A stretch of 64,000 nt of DNA from an uncultured Erythrobacter sp. (GTDB lineage: Bacteria; Pseudomonadota; Alphaproteobacteria; Sphingomonadales; Sphingomonadaceae). Positions 1-9,097 of the stretch are shown in pieces; positions within the stretch are counted from its first letter, which is position 1, and each line of letters opens with the position of its first letter. The notes under the pieces were generated by a model. That model made no database searches. It saw only the letters and a program-made list of their open reading frames with translations, and was not told the DNA's origin. Position numbers and translations under genes: made by a program. Where the stretch lies: assembly GCA_947488085.1 (NCBI GenBank), contig CANKYI010000001.1:1869928-1933927 (forward strand), read 5' to 3'.

Positions 1-701
1 TGAGTCATGGTCGTTACCATGGTCACGAACAGGATTTGAAACAGTGATGTGCCCACCACGACATTTCCGCTCATGCCGAGAATGTAGAGCATCGCAGGGA
101 CCAGAATGAACCCTCCACCAACGCCCATCAACATCGTCAAAATACCGACCAGAACACCCAGAATCAGCGGCGCGAGCGGCGATATATACAGCCCCGATGC
201 ATAGAAGCGCACACGATAAGGCAATCCGGCAACCAGCGGGTGGTGGCGGCGTTTACGCGGGCGGACATCGCCATCGCCCGATTTGGGCAACAACGCATCC
301 AGCGCCTCTCGCAGCATGAGCGATCCGATTGTGGTGAGCATGACAACATAGAGAATGCTGATCACAACATCGATTTGCCCCCATGCCTGGAGTAGACGGA
401 ACAGCAGCGCTCCCACCAACGCGCCAACAACGCCGCCCGCGACCATGACAAGGCCCATGCGATAATCGACGCCTTTGCGGCGACCATGGGCGATCACGCC
501 CGAAACGCTTGCACCGGTCACCTGTGTCGCAGCGGATGCGGCGGCGACGGTCGGGGGAATGCCGTAAAAGATCAAAAGCGGCGTCGTCAGAAACCCGCCG
601 CCAACGCCGAACAATCCCGACAGGATACCCGTCAATCCACCGAGCAAAACAATGAACAATCCGTCCACTGAAAGATTCGCAATGGGGAGATAAACGTCCA
701 T
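1..701 (-). CDS. TauE/SafE-family sulfite/anion exporter (partial, C-terminus outside window)
   Basis: Partial gene: about 233 residues are visible and the reading frame is still open at base 1. TauE/SafE permeases are inner-membrane carriers linked to export of sulfite, sulfonates or other organic anions. The N-terminal half shows the family's Gly-rich signature (GILSGLFGVGGGFL, near residues 25-38), and a second copy (MLMGVGGGFILVP) appears near residue 195, which fits the internal duplication of this fold. Several hydrophobic segments flank a basic, His-rich cytoplasmic loop (RPRKRRHHP). The start is the ATG at 699-701. It lies 92 bp downstream of the outer-membrane barrel gene on the same strand. 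The substrate cannot be assigned from sequence. Confidence 0.85.
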   Translation of the reverse strand, partial: MDVYLPIANLSVDGLFIVLLGGLTGILSGLFGVGGGFLTTPLLIFYGIPPTVAAASAATQVTGASVSGVIAHGRRKGVDYRMGLVMVAGGVVGALVGALLFRLLQAWGQIDVVISILYVVMLTTIGSLMLREALDALLPKSGDGDVRPRKRRHHPLVAGLPYRVRFYASGLYISPLAPLILGVLVGILTMLMGVGGGFILVPAMLYILGMSGNVVVGTSLFQILFVTMVTTMT

Positions 702-793
702 ATTGAACGGCCTAGCTCAGCGTGCACGCAGTGGAAAGGCGCACTCGCGCCATGATCCACGATAGGTGCTCAACTGGCACCAGAATGGCGCAA

Positions 794-2011
794 TCAGAAC
801 CGAGTTGAAAGCGTCGCGGCGATGCCGGATGCGGGTGCCGCGTCGCCCGCTACACGTTCACGCCAATCGAGCGAGACGCGTGCGGGCACATCGCCAACAT
901 TCAATTCAACCTGCAAAGTCGGGCCAATGTCGACACGGCTGGCTCCCTCTTGCGCGCCGCCCCATGCCCCTGCGCCTAACCGCAACCGGGCGCTTTGATC
1001 GTTGCCGCGTTCAAACTGAGCGAATTTGCGTGTGATCGCCGCCTGCCCTTCGCCGAAGGGTGTCGCCGCATCGCCGCCAACATAGCCAGCCGCGCCATAG
1101 ACTTCCAACCGCGTGTCAAAGGGCAGTCTTTGGGAAGGCAGTTCGGTAATTGCATAGGCGGCAGGCCGCAGATCGGTGCCGAACGTATTGTCGATCACCC
1201 GCAATTCCGCCGCCACGCGCACAGGAACCGCCGCCAATGGACGCGCAGAGGCTCCAATTGCGGCTTCGTTCTCACCCTCTGCCACAAACGCACGATAGGC
1301 GCGGACATAAAGGCGCGGATCATGACGAGACGAAGGAGCCACGCGATATTGCAGATTGGCCGCCATCTGGCTGGCGCCATAGACTGGCACACGGCCCTGA
1401 CCAATCAGAGCGGAATTCGAACCGGCGCGATAAAACGCAAATGCGTCCAAAGACCAACGATCAATCGAAGGCCGCGCGAGAGTGATTGTGCGCGGTGCCT
1501 CGTCCGTATTCGCGCTCAATTGGTAATAAGCATCGACCTTGTTGCCACTCGATGCGAGCTGGGCGTTGGGAGCCTCGACATTCCAATCAATACGGAACGC
1601 CGCTGCCATCAGGAATTGATGCCCCGCAGCCACAATCGGAGGTGTCAGCCGAGCATCCGCAAAATGCCGGTCATTGGTCTGTATGACAGCTGGCATAGCG
1701 TGGCTAAGTCCAGCCCAGCCAGACGACGTGGATCTGCCAAAAGCCGATGCGAGCAGCGGCGTTTGCACGACATCTTCCCCACGAACCATGTCAGGAGACG
1801 CGTTTGCCATCAAAGGCGGGTCTGCTGGCGGATCATTCGGTCCATCCCTGGGCTGTGCCTCAGCGAACAGAGTTTCTGCCACAGGCAAGTCGAGCACCGC
1901 AGGAAACGGGTTCTCCCAAACGACTGCGCGTCCGCCGATCCACACAGCGACCAGTAGGACCAGCATCGCCAAAGGACTGCCCCGGCGGCGTGAGGTCTCT
2001 TGTGTCATCAT
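794..2011 (-). CDS. Outer-membrane beta-barrel protein coupled to an NfrB-like glycosyltransferase (NfrA/BcsC C-terminal-like)
   Basis: 405 residues. A short N-terminal hydrophobic segment (residues about 14-30) acts as a signal or anchor and is followed by a Pro/Asp-rich linker. From about residue 150 to the end the protein has alternating polar/hydrophobic strands and finishes in a terminal Phe (LSTRF), typical of an outer-membrane barrel. The ATG overlaps the stop of the upstream glycosyltransferase by 4 nt (2008-2011), so the two are translationally coupled. In phage N4 receptor-type and cellulose-type systems an inner-membrane GT2 enzyme is paired with an outer-membrane barrel that exports the glycan, and I infer the same role here. 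It is shorter than NfrA or BcsC and has no obvious TPR domain. Barrel call is moderate; family name is tentative. Confidence 0.6.
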   Translation of the reverse strand: MMTQETSRRRGSPLAMLVLLVAVWIGGRAVVWENPFPAVLDLPVAETLFAEAQPRDGPNDPPADPPLMANASPDMVRGEDVVQTPLLASAFGRSTSSGWAGLSHAMPAVIQTNDRHFADARLTPPIVAAGHQFLMAAAFRIDWNVEAPNAQLASSGNKVDAYYQLSANTDEAPRTITLARPSIDRWSLDAFAFYRAGSNSALIGQGRVPVYGASQMAANLQYRVAPSSRHDPRLYVRAYRAFVAEGENEAAIGASARPLAAVPVRVAAELRVIDNTFGTDLRPAAYAITELPSQRLPFDTRLEVYGAAGYVGGDAATPFGEGQAAITRKFAQFERGNDQSARLRLGAGAWGGAQEGASRVDIGPTLQVELNVGDVPARVSLDWRERVAGDAAPASGIAATLSTRF

Positions 2012-3468
2012 GCCGGCCTACCCATCAACTGCCGCGCAAACTGCCCCTGTCTTTCAGCCAAAGGCGATGCAGGATTGGGCAAACTGGCGCGAGCAGGATG
2101 GGTGCTGTGCGGGGTCTTGTCCCACTCAATCGCACGGCCCGACAGGTTGCGGGCATAGGCGGAAATTGCGCGATGCCCAGCCATAATCGCGACCACATTG
2201 GTTACGGGAATACGCAGAACCGCCAACAGGCCCTCTCGCACACCATAATTGCGCGCAGTAAAGACAAACCGCCAAGCCGAACGCCAAACGAACATCACAA
2301 AATTGGCCATCAAAAGCGCCGCGAGCAATGGCGTCACCGGCGCATGATCTGCCCAGCCCAATGCCACCGCGATCCAGAACAAAGAAATGAGCGCTAGCAA
2401 TGAATAGCCCAATGCCAGCACCAGAGCGGTAAGCGGCCCGCGCCTGTCACGCGCCCGCATCCACAGTTCCAAAGCCCCAGCACCCCACCCGGTCCGGTCC
2501 CAGCCTTGCAGCGCAATGCCATGCACCCACCGGGTTTTCTGGCGGATGATCGTCTCCAGCCCCGACGGGAAATAGGCACGCGTGGCAATCAGCAGATCAT
2601 CCTCTGCCCGTGCCCGGACAAAGCGGCAGATGCCTCCATCCTCTGCGATTGCGAGGCCCAACTCGTAATCCTCCGTCAGAGAATCCGGCTCAAACGGTTT
2701 GCGATCAAGGCGGCGGCGGCTCAGAATTTGCAGTGACCGGCGCGACACCGCACAGCCTACGCCAGCGGCTGGCAAAGCTGCGCCCAGCTCACTGCGCACC
2801 ACCATCGCCTTGCCATGTGCCTCGGCGAATTCCTCGCAGTAGTGACTGCCCAGCCAATTTCGTCCCTCTTGCGGCAATGGCTCGACGGGAAGCTGTGCAA
2901 AATCTGCCCCTCCGGCGATGGCCCCTTCCAATAGGCCCAGCCCACCGGGATCGACCATATCCTCTGCATCATGAAACAGGACACTGGAAAAAGGACTGCC
3001 TAAGCGCCGCTCATCATCCCGCATCGCCTCATACAGGCGGTTGAGACAATCTGCTTTGGTTGTGGGTCCAGCGCGGTCGTGGATCACCAGTCGCAGCCGC
3101 GCATCACCGCGCGCTCCGCGTATAGCTGCCTGGATTGTCTCAGGATCATTGCGGTAAATGCCGACATAGAGCCGCAATTCGTCTTGCGGCCAAACGCCCA
3201 GCATATGGGCGATAGTGTCGCCGATCACGGCCGCTTCCTGCCAAGCGGGGATAAAAACGGCGGTTCGGCCTTTCAACTGGCGGCCTTGCAATTCGGCGCG
3301 GCTTACAACCGGCGTCTTGGCCCGCCCCTTTACGCGCAGCCAAAGCCATGTGAAATCGAGCGCTAGGTCATCGAGCGCGCCAATCAGGAAGATCACGCCT
3401 GCAAATAGCAGCAATTCGTGCTGAACCACGGCCAGCCACTGCCAAAGATTCCAGTCAATGAATGACAA
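2008..3468 (-). CDS. Family 2 glycosyltransferase, NfrB-like, membrane-bound
   Basis: 486 residues. An N-terminal membrane segment is followed by a cytoplasmic GT-A domain. It has FIPAWQE at the nucleotide-binding start, an HDAED motif as the DxD-like metal site, TEDYEL as the catalytic-base region and QKTRW as the Q-x-x-R-W acceptor motif. At least two C-terminal transmembrane segments follow (around residues 345-400). This order matches processive GT2 enzymes of the NfrB (phage N4 adsorption protein B) group, which polymerise and export a cell-surface glycan. The C-terminal regulatory domain found in longer NfrB proteins is absent. First gene of an overlapping pair with the outer-membrane barrel gene. 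The glycan is unknown. Confidence 0.8.
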   Translation of the reverse strand: MSFIDWNLWQWLAVVQHELLLFAGVIFLIGALDDLALDFTWLWLRVKGRAKTPVVSRAELQGRQLKGRTAVFIPAWQEAAVIGDTIAHMLGVWPQDELRLYVGIYRNDPETIQAAIRGARGDARLRLVIHDRAGPTTKADCLNRLYEAMRDDERRLGSPFSSVLFHDAEDMVDPGGLGLLEGAIAGGADFAQLPVEPLPQEGRNWLGSHYCEEFAEAHGKAMVVRSELGAALPAAGVGCAVSRRSLQILSRRRLDRKPFEPDSLTEDYELGLAIAEDGGICRFVRARAEDDLLIATRAYFPSGLETIIRQKTRWVHGIALQGWDRTGWGAGALELWMRARDRRGPLTALVLALGYSLLALISLFWIAVALGWADHAPVTPLLAALLMANFVMFVWRSAWRFVFTARNYGVREGLLAVLRIPVTNVVAIMAGHRAISAYARNLSGRAIEWDKTPHSTHPARASLPNPASPLAERQGQFARQLMGRPA

Positions 3469-3557
3469 GGTTTGCGCCCCCTCGCGAAGATTTCAATCTA
3501 TCGGCCCCGGTTTAACCTTGCAACCTTCATAGTTTTTCTGAAAGGGACAGCGGCAAT

Positions 3558-4799
3558 ATGTCAGAAACCGCGCCCAAATCACCCACCGCTTTACGTCGAA
3601 TATTTGCCCCAGTGCGCTCGCTGTTTGTGGGCGACGCATCGGCCGGAATTCTGCTGATCCTCGTTGCAGCCGCTGCCATGTTGGCGGCCAATTCTGCTTT
3701 CTCGTCGGAATACAAAGAGTTGTTCTACGGCAAGCTGCCATGGACGCCGATCGAAAAGCTGAAAGATCTGCATTACTGGATCAATGATGGGTTGATGGCG
3801 ATCTTCTTTTTCGTGGTCGGATTGGAAGTGAAGCGCGAAGTCGTTTGCGGGCAATTGGCTGACCCTGCCGCTCGCCGCCTACCAATGCTGGCGGCTGCTG
3901 CTGGGATGTTGGTACCGGCTGCAGTATTCATGGTGCTGTCGGGCGGCGGCGAATACACCAATGGCTGGGCTATTCCTGCGGCGACCGACATTGCTTTTGC
4001 AATGGGTGTGCTGGGCCTGTTGGGTAGCCGGGTTCCGGCATCGCTTCGACTGTTTCTGCTCACCGTTGCGATTGTCGATGACATTGGCGCGGTGATTGTG
4101 ATCGCGGTGTTCTACACGACCCCAGGCGATACGTTCATGTATTGGCTGCTTGCTTCCATTGTCGTGTTTGGCCTGATGATGGCGCTCAACCGGGCTAAGG
4201 TCAGCGTGTTCTGGCCCTATATCTTGCTTGCAATTGTGCTGTGGTATTGCGTGCTGAATTCAGGCGTTCACGCAACGATTGCAGGCGTAGTTGCGGCTCT
4301 CACGATCCCGCTCAAACGCTCAGACGGCAATTCCATGCTGGAGAAGCTGGAGCATGGCCTTGCCCCTTGGAGTGCCTATTTGATCGTACCTGTGTTCGGC
4401 TTTGCCAATGCGGGCGTCTCGATCAAGGGTATGGGTCCTGAGGCACTACTCGATGCGCTGCCGCTTGCTGTCGCCGCTGGCCTCGTCGTGGGTAAGCAAT
4501 TGGGAATTTTCACCATCGTATTCATTGCTGATAAGACCGGATTTGCGCCGCGCCCTGCTAATGCCAGTTGGGCGGAGATATGGGGCATCTCGATTCTTTG
4601 CGGGATCGGGTTCACGATGAGCATTTTCATCGGCGGACTGGCCTTCCCGAACAATCCGAACTTTGTCGAAGAGGCGAAGATCGGCATCCTCACCGGCTCC
4701 GCAATATCGGCGGTGCTGGGCTACGTCGTGCTGCGCTTAACGACCAAGCACAGCGCCGAGGATTGCGATGATCAGGGAACCCAACCCAGCGGCGCGTAA
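3558..4799 (+). CDS. nhaA: Na+/H+ antiporter NhaA
   Basis: 413 residues, about the normal NhaA length. It exchanges cytoplasmic Na+ (or Li+) for external protons and supports pH and salt homeostasis in the inner membrane. Diagnostic stretches are FFFVVGLEVKRE near residue 87, AIPAATDIAFAMG near 140 and IVDDIGAVIVIA near 175, with the two adjacent Asp residues that bind the cation, plus WGISILCGIGFTMSIF near 345. The ATG at 3558 is preceded by an AAAGGGA ribosome-binding site. It ends only 5 bp from the convergent glyoxalase gene. An alkaline/salt-tolerance role fits a marine or brackish organism (inference). Confidence 0.97.
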   Translation: MSETAPKSPTALRRIFAPVRSLFVGDASAGILLILVAAAAMLAANSAFSSEYKELFYGKLPWTPIEKLKDLHYWINDGLMAIFFFVVGLEVKREVVCGQLADPAARRLPMLAAAAGMLVPAAVFMVLSGGGEYTNGWAIPAATDIAFAMGVLGLLGSRVPASLRLFLLTVAIVDDIGAVIVIAVFYTTPGDTFMYWLLASIVVFGLMMALNRAKVSVFWPYILLAIVLWYCVLNSGVHATIAGVVAALTIPLKRSDGNSMLEKLEHGLAPWSAYLIVPVFGFANAGVSIKGMGPEALLDALPLAVAAGLVVGKQLGIFTIVFIADKTGFAPRPANASWAEIWGISILCGIGFTMSIFIGGLAFPNNPNFVEEAKIGILTGSAISAVLGYVVLRLTTKHSAEDCDDQGTQPSGA

Positions 4800-4804
4800 T
4801 CCGC

Positions 4805-5242
4805 TTACCAGCTGCCGGTATTCTCCATGCTCGCCCACGGCTCCTGCGGCTCTAGCGAGCCGTCTTGCAGCAGCTCAATCGAGATCCCATCGGGTGATTT
4901 GATGAAAGCCATGTGACCATCGCGCGGTGGGCGGTGAATGATGTGGCCTGCATCGGCGATGCGCCGACACGTCTCGTAGATGTTATCGACCCGGTATGCG
5001 AGATGTCCAAAATTGCGGCCACCGTCATATTCTTCGGGCGCGCTGCCATCTTCGGCGGGCCAGTTGTAGGTCAGCTCCACTTCGGCCACGCCCTCTTGTC
5101 CCGGCGCGGCCAGAAAGATCAGCGTAAACCGTCCGGCTTCCACATCGAAACGGCGCACCTCTTCCAGCCCGATCAGCTTGAAGAAATCGACGCTCGCCTG
5201 GGGGTCAGAGATGCGGATCATGGAATGCAGAAATTTGACCAT
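4805..5242 (-). CDS. gloA: Lactoylglutathione lyase (glyoxalase I)
   Basis: 145 residues when started at the ATG at 5240-5242, which has a GAGGAA ribosome-binding site at suitable spacing; the frame is open further upstream, but that part is not protein-like. It converts the hemithioacetal of methylglyoxal and glutathione to S-lactoylglutathione. The expected metal ligands are at the expected places: H6 (FLHSMIR), E56 (EVELTY), H80 (FGHLAY) and E123 (SIELLQ). The C-terminus has about ten extra residues compared with short bacterial forms. Convergent with nhaA. Confidence 0.93.
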   Translation of the reverse strand: MVKFLHSMIRISDPQASVDFFKLIGLEEVRRFDVEAGRFTLIFLAAPGQEGVAEVELTYNWPAEDGSAPEEYDGGRNFGHLAYRVDNIYETCRRIADAGHIIHRPPRDGHMAFIKSPDGISIELLQDGSLEPQEPWASMENTGSW

Positions 5243-5321
5243 AGAAAATTCCTCGATGTTCGCGGCAATGGGTCTGTCCCATCGTATGTAGGAGGAAATC
5301 GCATTCCAAACAGCCCACGCA

Positions 5322-5353
5322 AAGAAAAAACGCGGGGCCAAACTGACCCCGCG
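5322..5353 (-). terminator. Rho-independent terminator of the TorF-like porin gene
   Basis: The inverted repeat GCGGGGTC / GGCCCCGC lies at 5331-5353 and, read on the minus strand, is followed by a TTTTTT tract at 5325-5330. It sits 48 bp past the stop codon of the porin gene. Confidence 0.85.
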
Positions 5354-5400
5354 CTTCCGTTCCTCCCGCTTATCTGCGGGTTATTTGTTTACGCCAAAGC

Positions 5401-6327
5401 CTAGAAGCTAGCGGCGACTGTCAGGACAAAAGCATCGTCCGTAAATGTGCCGTTCGGATCGATCAGCGCGTCACCCTCGACACCGACATAAGCGGCGGTG
5501 AAGGTCACCGGACCCGCTGCCATATCGACACCAATCGACCAATCGATTGCTTCGCTGTCATTGGTGAATGTCAGGAAGCCATCAGTGTAGCCAAGGTGAC
5601 CGTTGATCGTGAACGGCGAATCCGGAATGCCAACCGATACATCCGTGTAAAGATACAGGTTATCGGTGCTGCCAAGCGAGCTTTGATCGGGGGCGTATGC
5701 GACACCACCGGTCAGCGATGCTGGACCAATCCCGACGCTGAGTGAGCCGTAAAACTCAACATAGCTCGTATCACCAGCGGACGCCGGCGAATCGGGATAG
5801 AGATATGCGATCACACCAACATCAGCGGTGAGTGCATCGGTTAGATTGCCGCTCCAGCCGCCGTAAACGTCAACCTCGGTAGAGCCAAACCCGACGGTAT
5901 CTTCGTCAAGGTTTGACGCCCAAGTGCCAACATACAGGCCAGACGAGTGGCTGACATCGAAACCGCCTTGGATTGCAAATTCACCGCCCGACAGATCGAC
6001 ACCGCGGAAACGGTATTCGGTCGTAAAGGCAACGTTAGCTGAGAATGTCAGGCCGCTTTCACCTGCAAACTCACTGGCTGTGCCGGATGCGATTGGCTCA
6101 CCGGCGCGAACGGCAACGTCAGACGCGACGTCTGTTGCTGGTTCGAGCGAAAGCGTTTCGACATTGTCGTTATCGAGAGCAGCGGATGCTGCAATCAAGT
6201 CTGCGCTGATGGTTTCATCAACGACAGGTGCCTCGGCGTTGTTGTCCGAAGCAAGTGCGGGAGCTGCTGAAAGAAACAGACCAGCGGAGAGGGTTGCGGC
6301 CGAAAGGCCGCGGATGGACGTGAGCAT
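5401..6327 (-). CDS. TorF-family putative porin
   Basis: 308 residues from the ATG at 6325-6327, which has an AAGGAAG ribosome-binding site. A cleavable signal peptide (MLTSIRGL ... APALA, about 26 residues) is followed by a low-complexity acidic/Ala-rich linker to about residue 95. A barrel domain follows that begins FSANVAFTTEYRFRGV, which is the hallmark of the conserved family called TorF-like or gcw_chp. The C-terminus ends in Phe (VAASF), as for outer-membrane barrels. Family members are predicted outer-membrane channels of uncertain substrate. Monocistronic, with its own terminator. The long Ala/Asp linker between signal peptide and barrel is somewhat unusual. Confidence 0.85.
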   Translation of the reverse strand: MLTSIRGLSAATLSAGLFLSAAPALASDNNAEAPVVDETISADLIAASAALDNDNVETLSLEPATDVASDVAVRAGEPIASGTASEFAGESGLTFSANVAFTTEYRFRGVDLSGGEFAIQGGFDVSHSSGLYVGTWASNLDEDTVGFGSTEVDVYGGWSGNLTDALTADVGVIAYLYPDSPASAGDTSYVEFYGSLSVGIGPASLTGGVAYAPDQSSLGSTDNLYLYTDVSVGIPDSPFTINGHLGYTDGFLTFTNDSEAIDWSIGVDMAAGPVTFTAAYVGVEGDALIDPNGTFTDDAFVLTVAASF

Positions 6328-6700
6328 TACAACTTCCTTATTTGTGTTGTTGCTTCGTCCCACCTGCACATCTGACGGTTGCGAATTTTTGAGAGCAATC
6401 TCGATCAAATGCGCAATAATGCTGCACCGCTTTGCTGCACAGCACAAGAGAAATTGCGGCCAAGCTCACAATTCAGTTCCAAATGGATATGAGTGTTGAA
6501 TTTTTGCACCACGCTTTAAACGACAAGAGATTGCCCCATAATCGACCTATCACGCCTGGCTCAGTTGCCGTTCAGCCTTCACCGGCTTAAAGGATCGACA
6601 GCCACCCCGCCGAACCCTTTGACATAGGAAACTGCCTTTTCTCCTTTTTAAGATGCGCTCGGGTATTGGCGACGCATTGTGGACGTATAAAAAGAAAATC
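6328..6700. other. Intergenic region between divergent porin and phosphatase genes
   Basis: About 370 bp without a convincing gene. It must hold the promoters of both divergent genes. A TATAA-like stretch (gtataaaaag, near 6685-6694) lies immediately before the phosphatase start. I found no clear hairpin, repeat or small ORF with a ribosome-binding site. Confidence 0.5.
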
Positions 6701-7507
6701 ATGTTCAACGCCCTTCGCAAAATGTTCCAATCTGCTCCGCCGCCTCGGCTCGCGGCAGTGCCGGATGGCACGCGTTATTATGTGATTGGCGACATTCACG
6801 GGCGGCTCGACCTATATGCCGCGATGGTGGATGCGATTGAGGTGGACGATGCAGCACGCTCGGCTGCGGATACACATATCATTCTGCTAGGTGATCTGGT
6901 GGATCGCGGGCCGGACAGTGCAGGCGTCATTGCACGCACCCGGACCTGGCAGGAAAAGCGTAATGTCCGCGTGCTTGCGGGCAATCACGAAGAGATGTTC
7001 CTCAACGCCTTTGAAAAGCCAGAGGTGCTGCGCCACTTCCTCAAACATGGTGGACGAGAGACGGTGCTGTCTTACGGCCTGTCGCGCAAACAGTTCAACG
7101 CGATGAACCTTGATGAGTTGTTCGCGATGTTGCCGCAACTTATCCCGCAATCCGAGCGCGATTATCTGAACGATTTCGAAGAGATGATCATCGCAGGCGA
7201 CTATGTCTTTGTGCATGCAGGCGTTGACCCGACCCTGCCGCTGGACCAGCAAAAACGCAGCGATCTGTTGTGGATCCGTGACCGCTTCCTCGACCACGAA
7301 GGGCCGCTGGATAAAGTGGTGGTCCATGGCCACACGATCTTTGACAAGGTGATGGATTGCGGCAATCGGATCGGGATTGATACTGGCGCTTTTCGTTCAG
7401 GTGTGCTTACCGCACTCGTGCTCGAAGGTGATCAGAGGCGGGTGATCCAGGCCAGTCAAAAGGACAATGGCCCGGTTGAAATCTTCCAAGGCGAACGGGC
7501 AGATTAA
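6701..7507 (+). CDS. PPP-family serine/threonine-type metallophosphatase
   Basis: 268 residues from the ATG at 6701; an alternative in-frame ATG at 6653 adds 16 residues, and neither start has a strong ribosome-binding site. All PPP signature motifs are present in order: GDIHGR near residue 27, GDLVDRGPDS near 65, GNHEE near 95, VHAGVD near 175 and HGHT near 209. These coordinate the two-metal centre. Such small bacterial PPP enzymes hydrolyse phosphoprotein esters or diadenosine polyphosphates, and sequence alone does not decide between them. It lies 75 bp before the UDP-glucose dehydrogenase gene, possibly in one transcript. Confidence 0.88.
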   Translation: MFNALRKMFQSAPPPRLAAVPDGTRYYVIGDIHGRLDLYAAMVDAIEVDDAARSAADTHIILLGDLVDRGPDSAGVIARTRTWQEKRNVRVLAGNHEEMFLNAFEKPEVLRHFLKHGGRETVLSYGLSRKQFNAMNLDELFAMLPQLIPQSERDYLNDFEEMIIAGDYVFVHAGVDPTLPLDQQKRSDLLWIRDRFLDHEGPLDKVVVHGHTIFDKVMDCGNRIGIDTGAFRSGVLTALVLEGDQRRVIQASQKDNGPVEIFQGERAD

Positions 7508-7582
7508 GCAGCGCCCTACGCTGCGAGGCAGAGCGACGGTTTCGCGTTCAATTCGGCATGTATTCTATCAGGGGCAAAAGCC

Positions 7583-8893
7583 ATGAAAATTGCAATGGTG
7601 GGTTCGGGTTATGTTGGCTTGGTATCCGGCGCATGTTTCGCCGATTTCGGTCACGATGTGGTCTGTATCGATAAAGATCAGGGCAAGATTGACCGGCTGC
7701 ATGATGGCGTAATGCCAATCTATGAGCCGGGCCTCGATGCTCTGGTTGAAAGCAATGTGAAAGCGGGCCGCTTATCCTTCACCACGTCGCTTGCCGAAGG
7801 GATTAAAGGCGCCAGCGCAATCTTTATCGCCGTGGGCACGCCAAGCCGTCGCGGAGATGGTCATGCGGATCTGTCATTCGTTTATGCCGTTGCCAAAGAG
7901 GTTGGGGAAAGCCTTGCCAATGATGCGGTGATCGTCACCAAATCCACGGTCCCTGTTGGCACCGGTGATGAAGTAGAGCGAATTATCAAAGGCACCAACA
8001 CTCCTCATAAATTCGCGGTCGTCTCCAACCCTGAATTTCTGCGCGAAGGTGCGGCAATTGGGGATTTCAAGCACCCAGATCGCATCGTAATTGGAGCAGA
8101 GGACGATTTCGGTCGCGATGTCATGCACGAGGTCTATCGCCCACTCTTCCTCAATGAATCGCCCATTCTGTTCACCGAACGCCGCACTAGTGAACTGATC
8201 AAATACGCCGCCAACGCGTTCCTTGCGACAAAGATCACCTTCATCAATGAAATGGCCGATCTTTGCGAGAAAGTGGGCGCGAATGTGCAGGACGTCAGCC
8301 GAGGGATCGGCATGGACAACCGCATCGGCTCCAAATTCCTGCATGCAGGGCCGGGCTATGGCGGATCATGCTTTCCCAAAGACACGCTTGCCTTGCTCAA
8401 AACGGCGGAGGATTATGACAGTCCCACCCGCATTATCGAAGCGGTGGTCAAAACCAATGAGAGCCGCAAACGCGCCATGGGTCGCAAAGTGCTCGACGCG
8501 CTGGGCGGAGCAGAAAAAGCGCGGGGCAAGAAAGTCGCGCTGCTTGGCCTGACGTTCAAACCGAACACCGATGATATGCGCGATTCCCCAGCTATCGCCG
8601 TTGCGCAAACGCTGACCGATGCGGGCGTTAAAGTGAGCGCCTATGATCCCGAAGGCATGGAATTGGCTAAGCCTTTGATGCCCAACGTTACCATGTGCGA
8701 TGACCCCTATGCCGCGATCGCGGGCGCAGATGTGACAACGATTGTGACGGAATGGGATGCCTTTCGCGCACTGGACCTTGCACGCGTCAAAGAACTCGCC
8801 AACACGCCCATCTTGGTCGACCTTCGGAATATTTATAACCCGCAAGATGTTCGTGCCGCTGGGTTCACGTATGAAAGTGTCGGCAGACCCTAA
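7583..8893 (+). CDS. ugd: UDP-glucose 6-dehydrogenase
   Basis: 436 residues, normal length. It oxidises UDP-glucose to UDP-glucuronate with two NAD+, supplying uronic acid for capsule, exopolysaccharide or glycolipids. The N-terminal Rossmann motif GSGYVGLVSGACFAD starts near residue 7. The middle domain holds NPEFLREG, and GPGYGGSCFPKD near residue 258 carries the catalytic Cys. The C-terminal UDP-binding domain has the GLTFKPNTDDMRDSP motif. A strong terminator follows at 8918. Sphingomonads commonly need UDP-glucuronate for glucuronosyl sphingolipids, so that is a likely use (inference). Confidence 0.96.
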   Translation: MKIAMVGSGYVGLVSGACFADFGHDVVCIDKDQGKIDRLHDGVMPIYEPGLDALVESNVKAGRLSFTTSLAEGIKGASAIFIAVGTPSRRGDGHADLSFVYAVAKEVGESLANDAVIVTKSTVPVGTGDEVERIIKGTNTPHKFAVVSNPEFLREGAAIGDFKHPDRIVIGAEDDFGRDVMHEVYRPLFLNESPILFTERRTSELIKYAANAFLATKITFINEMADLCEKVGANVQDVSRGIGMDNRIGSKFLHAGPGYGGSCFPKDTLALLKTAEDYDSPTRIIEAVVKTNESRKRAMGRKVLDALGGAEKARGKKVALLGLTFKPNTDDMRDSPAIAVAQTLTDAGVKVSAYDPEGMELAKPLMPNVTMCDDPYAAIAGADVTTIVTEWDAFRALDLARVKELANTPILVDLRNIYNPQDVRAAGFTYESVGRP

Positions 8894-8917
8894 AACAGAA
8901 CACTTTATGAGTCCTTC

Positions 8918-8960
8918 AAAGCGGCGCTGACGATGCATTCGTCATGCGCCGCTTTTCATT
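8918..8960 (+). terminator. Rho-independent terminator after ugd
   Basis: Long inverted repeat AAAGCGGCGC ... GCGCCGCTTT with an inner TGACGA/TCGTCA stem, followed by TTTTCATTT. It starts 24 bp past the ugd stop codon. Confidence 0.9.
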
Positions 8961-9097
8961 TGCATTGCGACTCTTGCATGCCGTGCAAGCTCCTGAGCCT
9001 GTTGGTTAATATTGTCGAAAAGCGGGCTTGGATTCGGGGTAAAGTTTTGTAACCTCCCGACTCGGTTAGGTACCGTTCAAAGCAATTGGGGGCTTTT

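Noticed and set aside
995..1957. 320-codon open frame antisense to the outer-membrane barrel gene
   Set aside because: It runs opposite to a gene with a good start overlap and a barrel-like protein; its translation is Arg/Cys-rich without domains, typical of GC-rich antisense.
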